A DNA stretch of 64,000 bases. Origin: Chitinophagaceae bacterium (GTDB taxonomy: Bacteria; Bacteroidota; Bacteroidia; Chitinophagales; Chitinophagaceae). Under the pieces are notes generated by a model. It ran no database searches. It was not told the DNA's origin and worked only from the letters and a program-made list of their open reading frames with translations. The stretch is taken from NCBI GenBank assembly GCA_028288585.1, contig JAQBNL010000025.1, positions 1-64,000 on the forward strand. The letters run 5' to 3'. This document shows, piece by piece, positions 24,968-33,468 of this stretch (position 1 is its first letter; each line of letters opens with the position of its first letter). The translations under genes and the position numbers were made by a program.

Positions 24968-25963
24968 ATGGAATATAGCCCTTCACCAAAAAGATACGAT
25001 AGCATGATTTATAACCGTTGCGGAAAGAGTGGCTTATTGCTGCCTGCTGTTTCATTTGGATTGTGGCAAAACTTTGGATCAGTAGATGATTTTAAAAATG
25101 CCTGGAAGATGGTTTGTCATGCATTTGATCGCGGGATAACTCATTTTGATCTTGCAAATAATTATGGGCCGTTACCCGGTACTGCCGAAGAGAATTTTGG
25201 TAAAATAATAAAGAAAAATTTTACAGGTAATCTTCGCGATGAATTAATTATTTCTACCAAGGCAGGTTATTTAATGTGGCCCGGCCCTTACGGCGAGTGG
25301 GGATCGAGAAAATATTTATTATCGAGCCTTGATCAAAGTTTAAAAAGAATGGAACTGGAATATGTTGACATTTTTTATTCGCATCGGCCTGACCCCGATA
25401 CACCCATGGAAGAAACGATGATGGCGCTTGATACTGCAGTAAGAAGTGGAAAAGCATTGTATGCAGGAATTTCCAGCTATAGCCCTGAACAAACAAAGCA
25501 GGCAATAAAAATTTTAAAAGATCTCGGTACGCCCTGCCTGATACATCAGCCTAAATATTCCATGTTTGAAAGGTGGGTAGAAGATGGTTTATTAGATGTT
25601 TTGGAAGAAACAGGCGTTGGTTGTATCCCATTTTCTCCATTGGCGCAAGGCATGCTTACTGATAAATATTTAAAGGGGATTCCTAAAAATTCAAGAGCAT
25701 CTAAACCGGAAGCCTCATTAAAACTTACCGATATAACTGCTGAAAGATTACAGCAAATCAGGGCATTGAATGAAATTGCAAAACTACGAAACCAGTCCCT
25801 GGCTCAAATGGCAATTGCCTGGTTGCTGAAAGATAAAAGAGTAACCTCTGTATTAATTGGAGCAAGCTCTGTTGATCAATTGAACAATAATATTGATACG
25901 CTCAACAATTTAAGTTTTTTGCCTGATGAACTGGATGCAATTAATAAAATATTAAAAGATTGA
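24968..25963 (+). CDS. Aldo/keto reductase, L-glyceraldehyde-3-phosphate reductase type
   Basis: 331-residue cytoplasmic aldo/keto reductase of the YghZ/AKR14 group. It begins MIYNRCGKSGLLLPAVSFGLW and continues with ITHFDLANNYGPLPGTAEENFG (catalytic Asp and Tyr). Further marks are IISTKAGYLMWPGPYGEWGSRKYLLSSL-type text around the catalytic Lys, and VDIFYSHRPDPDTPMEETM (His). The WPGPYGxWGSRK stretch is diagnostic of the group that reduces L-glyceraldehyde 3-phosphate and methylglyoxal. Its stop codon overlaps the TTG start of the next gene, so the two are translationally coupled. It may process glycan-derived aldehydes, but a direct role in the neighbouring glucan locus is inference. Confidence 0.9.
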   Translation: MEYSPSPKRYDSMIYNRCGKSGLLLPAVSFGLWQNFGSVDDFKNAWKMVCHAFDRGITHFDLANNYGPLPGTAEENFGKIIKKNFTGNLRDELIISTKAGYLMWPGPYGEWGSRKYLLSSLDQSLKRMELEYVDIFYSHRPDPDTPMEETMMALDTAVRSGKALYAGISSYSPEQTKQAIKILKDLGTPCLIHQPKYSMFERWVEDGLLDVLEETGVGCIPFSPLAQGMLTDKYLKGIPKNSRASKPEASLKLTDITAERLQQIRALNEIAKLRNQSLAQMAIAWLLKDKRVTSVLIGASSVDQLNNNIDTLNNLSFLPDELDAINKILKD

Positions 25964-27099
25964 AGAGTGTGGTAATAAAAAATATTCTATCATTTTTTTG
26001 TTTCAATTATTTCAAGTTTATTGTAGTTATTTGTATCAGCTTTATTAGTTGTGACTCCGCAAAAACTAATAAGAGTTCTTGCAATATTTTACCGGCAGCC
26101 TCTTTGCAACCTTATGGAAGGTTTATAGTAAATGATAAGCAGGAGGTGGAACTGATAAGTTCGGGAGTGCATTTTGGTTTTACTTTCGAAGGAAAGCAAT
26201 GCGAAATTTTTGCTTCAATTTCTAATGCAAATGCACACAACTACCTGCAATATGAATTGGATGGTATTTATCAAAAAAGAATAAAAATATCCGGAAATTC
26301 TAAAGAGCCTATTATTATTAATGCTGCAGATACCGGGAAGCATACGATATGGATATATAAAGCAACAGAAGCATATACAGGCGCTATCCTCATTCAAAAG
26401 ATTTCAGGTGAAAAAATAAGGGTTCTTCAAAAACAAAGTTTGCCATTAATAGAATTTATTGGCAACAGCATTACCTGCGGCGCTGCTGCCGATGCATCTG
26501 AAGTTGCCTGCGGCGCCGGCGAATACCATGATCAACACAATGCTTATTATGCGTATGGGCCAAGAGTAGCAAGAGCCTTAGGTACTGAATTTATCCTAAG
26601 CAGTATAAGTGGTGTCGGCATTTACCGCAATTGGCATAGTGATGGGCCTGCAATGCCAGAGGTGTATGAGAAAACAGATTTTCAGAAGAATAATACTATC
26701 CTTTGGAATTTTAAAGCTTATACACCACACGTTGTAAGCATAGCGTTAGGGACAAATGATTTCAGCAATGGAGATGGGTTAAAAAAAAGAGACCCATTTG
26801 ACAGTTCGATTTTTGTAAGCAGCTATATAAAATTTGTGCAATTGGTGAAATCGAAATATTTGCATGCACAAATAGCTTTGCTAAGTAGCCCAATGCTTAA
26901 TGGCAGTAACAGGGTTACTTTGCAAAACTGTTTATCAACAGTAAAAAATAAAATTGATGCGTTATATCCTGGCAGCAAACCTATAGCGCTATATTTTTTT
27001 AAGCCCATGCAAACCAGGGGATGCGGCGGCCACCCCAGCGTTGAAGACCATGCTATACTTGCAGAAGAACTTATCCCTTTTTTTAAGAAGCTGTTGTAA
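25960..27099 (+). CDS. SGNH-type carbohydrate esterase (CE2-like) lipoprotein
   Basis: 379 residues. The only usable start is TTG at 25960, which overlaps the preceding stop (TTGA). No ATG lies near enough to keep the lipoprotein signal (FKFIVVICISFISC, lipobox near residue 32). An N-terminal beta-sandwich (about 50-155) precedes an SGNH hydrolase domain with IEFIGNSITCGA (block I Ser), GVGIYRN, ALGTNDFSNGDG (Asn block) and a C-terminal GGHPSVEDH (Asp/His pair). Architecture fits CE2 acetyl esterases, which remove acetyl groups from plant polysaccharides or oligosaccharides. Coupled to the aldo/keto reductase. Confidence 0.85.
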   Translation: MKSVVIKNILSFFCFNYFKFIVVICISFISCDSAKTNKSSCNILPAASLQPYGRFIVNDKQEVELISSGVHFGFTFEGKQCEIFASISNANAHNYLQYELDGIYQKRIKISGNSKEPIIINAADTGKHTIWIYKATEAYTGAILIQKISGEKIRVLQKQSLPLIEFIGNSITCGAAADASEVACGAGEYHDQHNAYYAYGPRVARALGTEFILSSISGVGIYRNWHSDGPAMPEVYEKTDFQKNNTILWNFKAYTPHVVSIALGTNDFSNGDGLKKRDPFDSSIFVSSYIKFVQLVKSKYLHAQIALLSSPMLNGSNRVTLQNCLSTVKNKIDALYPGSKPIALYFFKPMQTRGCGGHPSVEDHAILAEELIPFFKKLL

Positions 27100-27143
27100 A
27101 TCAAGTAACCTGTAGAAGCCTCAATTTACTTTTTGCCATGCAA

Positions 27144-27566
27144 TTATTTGTTACTTAAAGAGTCTTCCTTTGCCTGCGGCATATCAACTGGTATTGCCTC
27201 GCCTTTATGGCATGTATAGCAGGTAATTGTTTGTATTAATTGTTGGTCTTTAACTCCTTTTTCAGGAGGGAAATATTTGGCGTTAATACCATTTGTCATA
27301 AGCATCATTTTGCGGGCAATTAATTTCTCTGATTTTGCATCACTTGCCATATCCCAGGTTTTCCTTAGCTCGTTATGTACATGGCAGAATCCACACTTTA
27401 CCCCGAGTGAAATGGAATAATGCTCCATAATACTATCCAGCGCCTGTTCGGAAATATCCTTTGGTAAAATTTTTAAATTTTTAAATTTTGGCGGATCAAA
27501 AGTTGTAAATGCAGCGAGTGTAATGAAGCTGATAAAACCAAGAAGAATCAAAAACGTTTTTTTCAT
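27144..27566 (-). CDS. Di-haem c-type cytochrome (reaction-centre cytochrome subunit-like)
   Basis: 140 residues with an N-terminal signal/anchor helix (MKKTFLILLGFISFITLAAF). Two haem motifs, CGFCH (about residue 58) and CYTCH (about residue 117), are spaced as in the photosynthetic reaction centre cytochrome c subunit-like family, a common periplasmic protein of non-phototrophic Bacteroidota. Conserved text VKCGFCHVHNELRKTWDMASDAKSEKLIARKMM-type helix between haems. Electron partner not known. It is convergent with the esterase gene (44-bp gap) and appears monocistronic. Confidence 0.85.
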   Translation of the reverse strand: MKKTFLILLGFISFITLAAFTTFDPPKFKNLKILPKDISEQALDSIMEHYSISLGVKCGFCHVHNELRKTWDMASDAKSEKLIARKMMLMTNGINAKYFPPEKGVKDQQLIQTITCYTCHKGEAIPVDMPQAKEDSLSNK

Positions 27567-27733
27567 AAATGATAATTAAAGATGTTTAAAGATATATGGT
27601 AAAAACTAAAAATGATGCCGGTTAAAAAATTATTCTTAAAATTTATTCCGTCTTTATGATAATTGGAAAAGGAACAGTAATAGAAAAACAAATGTGGCTT
27701 TGTTGCGAAATATACATATCAAACTTGGTTAAA

Positions 27734-27741
27734 TAAATTTG
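27734..27741 (+). promoter_or_regulatory. -7 element for META lipoprotein gene
   Basis: TAAATTTG matches TAnnTTTG exactly. It places the transcript start near 27747, which rules out the longer upstream start (27743) and supports the ATG at 27794. No clear -33 element. Confidence 0.4.
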
Positions 27742-27793
27742 GATGATTTATAATGGCAGGAAAATTGATTTCTATAAAAGAAATCAAAGCCTA

Positions 27794-28219
27794 ATGAAAA
27801 AAATATTTTGTTGTATGGTATTTGGAATAGCGCTTATTTCCTGTCATACTACCAAAACATCATCCGGTAATATTGTGGTTGAAAAAAATAATGCTGCATA
27901 TTTGAATGGAACCTGGCAATTGCAAATGCTTTTTGCATCTGATAATAACTGGATGCATGCCCCCTTCATAAATATTAATTTAAAAGACAAAACATTTTCA
28001 GGAAACGGCAGTTGTAATACTATCAGTGGAAAATTTACTATAAATGAAAACTATCTTGGATTTGATAAAAATATAACCTCAACAAAAATGGCTTGCCCAA
28101 ATAATTATGAGAAATCCTTTCTATCTGCTCTTTTAAAAATAAACAGGTATACACTCAATAAAGATGAGCTGGAGTTAGGGCAGGGAGATATTGTATTAAT
28201 GAAATTTAAGAGAAATTAA
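27794..28219 (+). CDS. META domain (HslJ-like) lipoprotein
   Basis: 141-residue lipoprotein (MKKIFCCMVFGIALISCHTT, lipobox LISC). The mature part is a META domain: LNGTWQLQML, INLKDKTFSGNGSCNTISGKFTI, STKMACPNNYEKSFLSAL, ending with a DIVLMKF strand. HslJ-type META proteins sit in the envelope and are linked to heat and novobiocin resistance in E. coli, but the molecular role is unknown. The ATG at 27794 is preferred over an in-frame ATG at 27743, because the shorter form starts exactly at a lipoprotein signal and a -7 element lies at 27734. Confidence 0.85.
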   Translation: MKKIFCCMVFGIALISCHTTKTSSGNIVVEKNNAAYLNGTWQLQMLFASDNNWMHAPFININLKDKTFSGNGSCNTISGKFTINENYLGFDKNITSTKMACPNNYEKSFLSALLKINRYTLNKDELELGQGDIVLMKFKRN

Positions 28220-28226
28220 GTGCAGA

Positions 28227-28562
28227 TTATACTGCCATCGCCTGCTCAATTATCTGTTCCATATCAATACCGGAATGGCTTTCGTCATAAATACATTCAC
28301 CATTTTTTATAACCAGTATTTGGGGCGATTCGTGGCAGACTTTAAAATCTTCTGAAATTTTATTGGAGATCAACCTGTATTGTATTAGATCAAGAAAATG
28401 AAAGTCCATCTCATCCGGCTGAATGTTTCTTTCAAGCCTGTTTTTAGCCATACTGCTTATAGAACAGCGTGTGCTATGCTTAAAAATAACCTGAGGCTTT
28501 GTGTTAGAATGTACTTTTATTTGATGAAGTTGTTCTTCATTAGTCAGGGTGATCCAATTCAT
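28227..28562 (-). CDS. ytxJ: YtxJ monothiol bacilliredoxin
   Basis: 111-residue thioredoxin-fold protein of the YtxJ (bacilliredoxin-like) family. The family marks are NWITLTNEEQLHQI at the start, IFKHSTRCSISSMAKNRLE with the single active-site Cys (about residue 33), and the cis-Pro region HESPQILVIKNGE. It removes bacillithiol from protein thiols, which fits the use of bacillithiol by many Bacteroidota. A 39-residue lipoprotein gene ends 15 bp upstream and shares its promoter. Confidence 0.9.
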   Translation of the reverse strand: MNWITLTNEEQLHQIKVHSNTKPQVIFKHSTRCSISSMAKNRLERNIQPDEMDFHFLDLIQYRLISNKISEDFKVCHESPQILVIKNGECIYDESHSGIDMEQIIEQAMAV

Positions 28563-28577
28563 GTATGTAAGAAATCT

Positions 28578-28697
28578 TTAGTGAATAATATTCTCTGTCA
28601 TTGGGCATCCCGTGCGGCTTCTTCTGCTGCTGGTGCATGATGATAAAGTTGCTATTACAAAAGATACAATTAGAACAGTAAAGATTAATTTTTTCAT
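28578..28697 (-). CDS. Small lipoprotein (39 aa) upstream of ytxJ
   Basis: Short gene too small for routine calling. ATG at 28697 encodes MKKLIFTVLIVSFVIATLSSC (a complete lipoprotein signal with lipobox LSSC), then a tiny mature part with SSRRSRTGCPM and ending in NIIH. The Arg-rich stretch followed by GCP is a pattern I have seen in small Bacteroidota lipoproteins, but I cannot name a family. A perfect -7 element (28739-28746) lies upstream and ytxJ follows after 15 bp, so this is the first gene of a two-gene operon. Function unknown. Confidence 0.7.
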   Translation of the reverse strand: MKKLIFTVLIVSFVIATLSSCTSSRRSRTGCPMTENIIH

Positions 28698-28738
28698 AGT
28701 TTTTTATTTAGTTGAACTATTTTGCATCTTCATTGACG

Positions 28739-28746
28739 CAAAGTTA
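28739..28746 (-). promoter_or_regulatory. -7 element for small lipoprotein-ytxJ operon
   Basis: Minus-strand TAACTTTG, an exact TAnnTTTG match, predicts a 5' UTR of about 35 nt before the ATG at 28697. The -33 region is weak. Confidence 0.5.
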
Positions 28747-28845
28747 AGGCATCCCCTTCATGGGAATAAATTCTAAAACGTCTAATTATATCAATCTATT
28801 GTTAAAACTCAAAAAAAAGTTTAAAATCCTTTAAATTCCCCGTTA

Positions 28846-30201
28846 ATGCATGTTCATTTTATAGCTATCGGCGGTAGTGTAATGCACCAATTGGCAATTG
28901 CTCTTAAACGCAAAGGTTACGTGGTTACAGGCAGCGATGATGAGATATTTGAACCAGCAAAGTCGAATCTTGAAAAAGAGAATATTTTGCCTTCAAAAAC
29001 AGGTTGGTTTCCTGAAAAAATTACTAAAAATATAGATGCTGTTATTCTTGGAATGCATGCAAAAGAAGATAATCCTGAATTGCAAAAGGCAAAAGAGTCA
29101 GGGTTAAAAATCTATTCTTTCCCTGAATATATTTACCAGGAAAGTAAAAATAAAACCAGGGTAGCAGTAGGTGGAAGCCATGGAAAAACCAGTACTACTG
29201 CCATGATAATGCATGTGCTTAAAAATGCAGGAAAAGATTTTGATTACCTGGTGGGTGCGAAGCTGCAGGGGTTTGAGCAAAGTGTAAATATTACCCATGC
29301 GCCTGTTATTATTTGCGAAGCGGATGAATATCCTGCCAGCGTGATGGAGAAGCGCCCAAAATTTCATTTCCTGTTTCCTCATATTGCTGTTATTACCGGC
29401 ATAGCATGGGATCATATTAATGTGTTCCCAACGTTTGAATTTTATTTAGAGCAATTCAAAATATTTATTAATAAGATAGAGACAAATGGTGTTTTAATAT
29501 ATAATGAATCGGATGAAATATTAAAGAAGCTGGTTGATGAAAATAAACGACTTGATATCAGGTATGAGCCTTATAGATTACCTACCTATTTTATTGAAAA
29601 CGGGAAAACAGAAGTGATAATTGAGGGAGAAAAGTCAATGCCACTAAAAGTATTTGGTAATCATAACCTTTTGAATTTGCATGCTGCTTATTTGGTTTGC
29701 AAAGAGTTAGGAGTAGGAGCGCAGGTATTTATAAAAGCTATTACTGATTTTGCAGGCGCTGCAAAAAGATTGGAGGTATTGGCTGAAAATAAGGAGTATA
29801 ATATTTACCGTGATTTTGCCCATGCACCCAGTAAGGTAAAAGCCAGTATTGAGGCAGTTAAACTGCAATTTCCCACTAGAAAATTAATTGCAGTTTTGGA
29901 ATTACATACCTACAGCAGCCTGAATGAAAATTTTATGAAAGAATATAGAGGTGCTATGAAGGATGCTGATGAAGCGGTGGTTTTTTATAGCAGTCATGCA
30001 TTGGAATTAAAAAGAATGCCAGTGCTGCCAAAAGAAAAAGTTATCCAGGGTTTTGCGAAAGATAATTTACTGGTTATAAATAAAAGAGAAGATCTTGAGC
30101 AATTCCTTGAAAAGGAGGATTATTCTAACTCAAATTTACTACTGATGAGCAGTGGAAATTACGACGGAATGGATATTTTGAACTTAAAACTTACAACGTA
30201 A
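28846..30201 (+). CDS. mpl: UDP-N-acetylmuramate:L-Ala-gamma-D-Glu-meso-DAP ligase
   Basis: 451-residue Mur ligase of the Mpl (peptidoglycan recycling) type. Mpl joins recycled tripeptide to UDP-MurNAc using ATP. MHVHFIAIGGSVMHQLAIALKRKGYVVTGSDDEIFEP is the N-terminal Rossmann domain with the Mpl-specific Met-His. VGGSHGKTSTTAMI is the ATP-binding P loop, and ITGIAWDHINVFPTFEFY and YRDFAHAPSKVKASIEAVK are typical of Mpl. Length matches E. coli Mpl (457). Cytoplasmic. Followed by an exonuclease gene after 13 bp, possibly the same transcript. Confidence 0.95.
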   Translation: MHVHFIAIGGSVMHQLAIALKRKGYVVTGSDDEIFEPAKSNLEKENILPSKTGWFPEKITKNIDAVILGMHAKEDNPELQKAKESGLKIYSFPEYIYQESKNKTRVAVGGSHGKTSTTAMIMHVLKNAGKDFDYLVGAKLQGFEQSVNITHAPVIICEADEYPASVMEKRPKFHFLFPHIAVITGIAWDHINVFPTFEFYLEQFKIFINKIETNGVLIYNESDEILKKLVDENKRLDIRYEPYRLPTYFIENGKTEVIIEGEKSMPLKVFGNHNLLNLHAAYLVCKELGVGAQVFIKAITDFAGAAKRLEVLAENKEYNIYRDFAHAPSKVKASIEAVKLQFPTRKLIAVLELHTYSSLNENFMKEYRGAMKDADEAVVFYSSHALELKRMPVLPKEKVIQGFAKDNLLVINKREDLEQFLEKEDYSNSNLLLMSSGNYDGMDILNLKLTT

Positions 30202-30214
30202 AACCTATAATTTA

Positions 30215-30982
30215 ATGCCCTTACAACTAACACGCCCTTTGGCTTTTATTGATCTTGAAACAACAGGTGTTAATCTTGCCTGCGACAGGATTATTGAGAT
30301 TGCTATAATAAAAATTTTGCCTGACGGAACAAAACAGGTTAAACATAAAATCTTAAACCCCCAAATACCAATTCCACAGGGCTCATCAGATATACATGGC
30401 TTTACAGATGAGATGGTAAAAGCTTCGCCGACATTTAAAGAGGTGGCTAACGAATTAAAGCAATTTATTGACAATGCTGATCTTTCAGGATATAATTCAA
30501 ACCGGTTTGACATACCTCTTTTAGTGGAAGAATTCCTGAGAGCAGGAATTCAACTGGATATGAGTAACAGGCGAATGGTGGATGTACAGCATGTTTTTCA
30601 TATGATGGAGAAAAGGACATTGTCAGCTGCATACCAGTTTTACTGCAATAAAGAATTATGCGATGCTCACAGCGCTGAGGCAGATGCTACAGCTACCTGG
30701 GAAATATTAGAAGCACAAACTATACGGTATCAAAACCTGGGGAATACATTGGACTCTATCCTGGAATTTACGGGGGAAGAAAAAATTGTGGATTTTGCCC
30801 GAAGAATGATAATGGATAATGATATAGAAATATTTAATTTTGGAAAACATAAGGGCCGGCCTGTAGCTGACGTTTTAAAAGCAGAGCCCCAGTATTATGA
30901 CTGGATGATGAAAGGCGATTTTCCATTGCATACCAAACAGAAACTCACCGAAATATTTAACCGCACCCTGTTAAAAAAATAA
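30215..30982 (+). CDS. DnaQ-like 3'-5' exonuclease
   Basis: 255 residues. The DEDDh exonuclease domain (about 8-175) shows ExoI FIDLETTGVNL (Asp, Glu), ExoII GYNSNRFDIPLL (Asp) and ExoIII with DAHSAEADATATWEIL (His, Asp). The C-terminal extension (about 205-255; FNFGKHKGRPVADVLKAEPQYYDWMMKGDFP) is a small domain often attached to epsilon-like exonucleases of Bacteroidota. Could be the proofreading-type epsilon relative or a separate repair exonuclease. No polymerase-binding motif was recognised. Confidence 0.88.
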   Translation: MPLQLTRPLAFIDLETTGVNLACDRIIEIAIIKILPDGTKQVKHKILNPQIPIPQGSSDIHGFTDEMVKASPTFKEVANELKQFIDNADLSGYNSNRFDIPLLVEEFLRAGIQLDMSNRRMVDVQHVFHMMEKRTLSAAYQFYCNKELCDAHSAEADATATWEILEAQTIRYQNLGNTLDSILEFTGEEKIVDFARRMIMDNDIEIFNFGKHKGRPVADVLKAEPQYYDWMMKGDFPLHTKQKLTEIFNRTLLKK

Positions 30983-31058
30983 TAATTGAAAATTTGATTG
31001 GTTATTGTTTAAACCTGTCTAATAATAGTTTCGTAAATTTAAATAATTAATTTTTTTT

Positions 31059-31841
31059 TTGGAGAAGCTGATCATCATACCTACTTACAATGAAAAAGAA
31101 AATATTGCCAATATTTTACAGGCAGTTTTTTCTCTTGAGCAAAATTTTCATGTTCTTATTATTGATGATGGATCACCGGATGGAACTGCCAACATAGTAA
31201 AATCTTTATTCGCAAAATATCCCGGGCAATTATTTTTAGAAGAAAGAATCGGAAAGCTTGGTTTGGGCACGGCATACATCCACGGATTTAACTGGGCATT
31301 GGATAAAGGATACCGTTTTATTTTTGAAATGGATGCGGATTTCTCTCATGACCCACATGATCTTGATAAACTTTACCGGGCCTGTGCAACAGGGAGTGCT
31401 GATGTAGCCATAGGATCCAGGTATGTAAAAAATGGACGGGTCGAAAACTGGCCATGGTCAAGAGTTAGCCTTTCCAAAGGCGGCGCATTGTACACAAGAA
31501 TGATAACATGGATACCTGTTAAGGATCCTACTGCAGGTTTTATTTGTTATAAAAGAGAAGTGCTTGAAGCAATTAATCTTGATGAAATAACTTTTGTTGG
31601 TTATGCTTTTCAAATAGAAATGAAATTTGCCGCATGGAAACTCGGCTTTAAAATAAAAGAGGTGCCTATAACTTTTATTGACAGGCAATTCGGTATATCA
31701 AAAATGAATAAGGGTATTGTAAAAGAAGGTATCCTTGGGGTACTGAAATTAAAGTGGATGAGCATGTTTAAAAATTACCGTAACCGCGTAAAAAATATTC
31801 CTGAAATATCTCCCTCTTTTCAAAAAGAAATTACTGTCTGA
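31059..31841 (+). CDS. Polyprenol monophosphomannose synthase-like GT2
   Basis: 260-residue GT-A glycosyltransferase of the dolichol/polyprenol-phosphate mannosyltransferase family: LIIIPTYNEKENI, VLIIDDGSPDGTANIV, FEMDADFSHDPHDLDKL (DAD metal site), and GSRYVKNGRVENWPWSR. No C-terminal TM domain, so a soluble or peripheral form that makes polyprenyl-P-mannose for extracytoplasmic glycosylation. The start is TTG at 31059, which lies at the end of an uninterrupted run of ten T; no ATG is available nearby and MEKLIIIPTYNE is the typical family N-terminus. An ATT start just upstream cannot be excluded. Confidence 0.88.
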   Translation: MEKLIIIPTYNEKENIANILQAVFSLEQNFHVLIIDDGSPDGTANIVKSLFAKYPGQLFLEERIGKLGLGTAYIHGFNWALDKGYRFIFEMDADFSHDPHDLDKLYRACATGSADVAIGSRYVKNGRVENWPWSRVSLSKGGALYTRMITWIPVKDPTAGFICYKREVLEAINLDEITFVGYAFQIEMKFAAWKLGFKIKEVPITFIDRQFGISKMNKGIVKEGILGVLKLKWMSMFKNYRNRVKNIPEISPSFQKEITV

Positions 31842-31905
31842 ATCGGGATTTATCTGATTTTTTTTCCTGCGGACTCCACAAATCCCACATTCCCGGCTCT
31901 CACAA

Positions 31906-32808
31906 TTATTTTTTAAACCCAGGGTGAAACCGCTGTAAAGTATCCCGTAAATATTCCCTGTCAAGATGTGTATAAATTTCTGTAGTGGTAATACTTTCAT
32001 GCCCCAGCATTTCCTGAACAGCACGCAGGTCTGCGCCCCCTTCTACCAAATGTGTAGCAAATGAATGACGGAATGTATGTGGCGAAATATTTTTAGTTAT
32101 ACCTGCCTGTTTTGCCAGTTCTTTAATTATCATAAATATCATAACTCTCGATAATTTTCTTCCCCTCCGGTTTAAAAATAAAATGTCCTCATAACCTGGT
32201 TTTACAGGTGTGTGAACCCGGGTATTATTTTTATAAAGAGCAATATGTTTTACAGCGCTGCTGCCAACAGGCACCAGCCTTTCCTTATCACCTTTGCCGA
32301 TTACTCTTATAAAACCTACATCAAGGTATAAGCAGGATATTTTTAAATTCACCAGTTCAGTAACCCGTAATCCGCAGCTGTACAGCGTTTCAATAACAGC
32401 TTTATTTCTCACTCCTTCAGGTGTGCTCAGGTCTATGGCAGCAATTATACTTTCAATTTCATTAAAGCTTAATACATCCGGCAGGCTTCTTTTTAATTTA
32501 GGCGCTTCCAGTAAAGCAGTAGGGTCTTGTGTTACAATTTGTTCCTGCAGGCAGTATTTATAAAAATTCCTAAGCCCTGAAATAATCCTTGACTGGCTTG
32601 ACGGTGTCATTCCTAATTCGCTAATCCACTTTACAAATTTTTCAAGGTCGGTTAATAAAATTTGCCGGGGGGATTTGTCTGATTTTATCAACAGGAGATA
32701 TTGGGTTAATTTTTCTATATCCTGTAAATAAGCCTGAACGGTATTATCTGATAAAGATTTCTCCAGCTGAAGGTAAGCCCTGAATCCTTTTTTATATCCC
32801 TCCCACAT
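31906..32808 (-). CDS. xerD: Site-specific tyrosine recombinase XerD
   Basis: 300-residue tyrosine recombinase. N-terminal SAM-like domain (MWEGYKKGFRAYLQLEKSLSDNTVQAY), then the catalytic domain with Arg in YSCGLRVTEL, Lys in VIGKGDKERLVPV, the HxxR box SPHTFRHSFATH, His in MLGHESITTT and the Tyr nucleophile in EIYTHLDREYL. Size and TEIYTHL motif match XerD rather than an integrase. Acts with XerC at dif to resolve chromosome dimers. Convergent with the glycosyltransferase gene; no mobile element is associated. Confidence 0.93.
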   Translation of the reverse strand: MWEGYKKGFRAYLQLEKSLSDNTVQAYLQDIEKLTQYLLLIKSDKSPRQILLTDLEKFVKWISELGMTPSSQSRIISGLRNFYKYCLQEQIVTQDPTALLEAPKLKRSLPDVLSFNEIESIIAAIDLSTPEGVRNKAVIETLYSCGLRVTELVNLKISCLYLDVGFIRVIGKGDKERLVPVGSSAVKHIALYKNNTRVHTPVKPGYEDILFLNRRGRKLSRVMIFMIIKELAKQAGITKNISPHTFRHSFATHLVEGGADLRAVQEMLGHESITTTEIYTHLDREYLRDTLQRFHPGFKK

Positions 32809-32919
32809 ATTTAAATATTGTTTTTAAATTATCCTTATTCATCTGGATTTATGTTCTAATTTAGCTCCTGCTAAATTCGTTAATGATACTCAATATCGGC
32901 TAATCTAATTTTATTCTTA

Positions 32920-33465
32920 ATGCAGGTTATAAATCTTCGGCTTCACAAAAAAAAATATATTCAGAACAAAAAATCTCTCCGGTATTTTTTAACTAAAACA
33001 GAAAATAATCCTCCAAAGAACCTGGATGACCTTGCAGAGAAGATTGATAAAGAAGTTTGGAAAGAAACAGATTGCCTTAGCTGCGCCAATTGCTGTAAAA
33101 CGATGAGCCCTACTTACACTTTCCAGGATATGAAAAGAATTGCTGGTCATCTTAACATGAGGATAAAAGATTTTAAAACAAAATGGCTTTACCTTGATAA
33201 AAAAGAAAATGACTGGATGAATGTTTCCCGTCCATGCCAGTTCCTTGATAAGAAAACAAACATGTGTTCAATATACGAAGTGCGGCCGGCAGATTGTTCA
33301 GGCTTTCCTCATCTTAATAAATTACCGGTTACTGATTACATGTACATTCATCACCAGAATATCGAATACTGTCCTGCCACTTATAGGTTTGTTGAAAAAT
33401 TAAAAGAGAGAATCTTATTATCAAAAATTACTGTAAAGAAGATTGGGATAGGGGTTCAAAAATAG
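32920..33465 (+). CDS. YkgJ family cysteine cluster protein
   Basis: 181 residues with the YkgJ/UPF0153 cysteine pattern: CLSCANCCKTMSPTYT (about 48-63), CQFLDKKTNMCSIYEVRPADC (about 108-128) and a late Cys at EYCPATYRFVE. This family is thought to bind zinc or an Fe-S cluster, with no firm function. The N-terminal 30 residues are Lys/Arg-rich and may bind nucleic acid. Stop lies 3 bp from the stop of the convergent yraN gene. Confidence 0.85.
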   Translation: MQVINLRLHKKKYIQNKKSLRYFLTKTENNPPKNLDDLAEKIDKEVWKETDCLSCANCCKTMSPTYTFQDMKRIAGHLNMRIKDFKTKWLYLDKKENDWMNVSRPCQFLDKKTNMCSIYEVRPADCSGFPHLNKLPVTDYMYIHHQNIEYCPATYRFVEKLKERILLSKITVKKIGIGVQK

Positions 33466-33468
33466 CTG

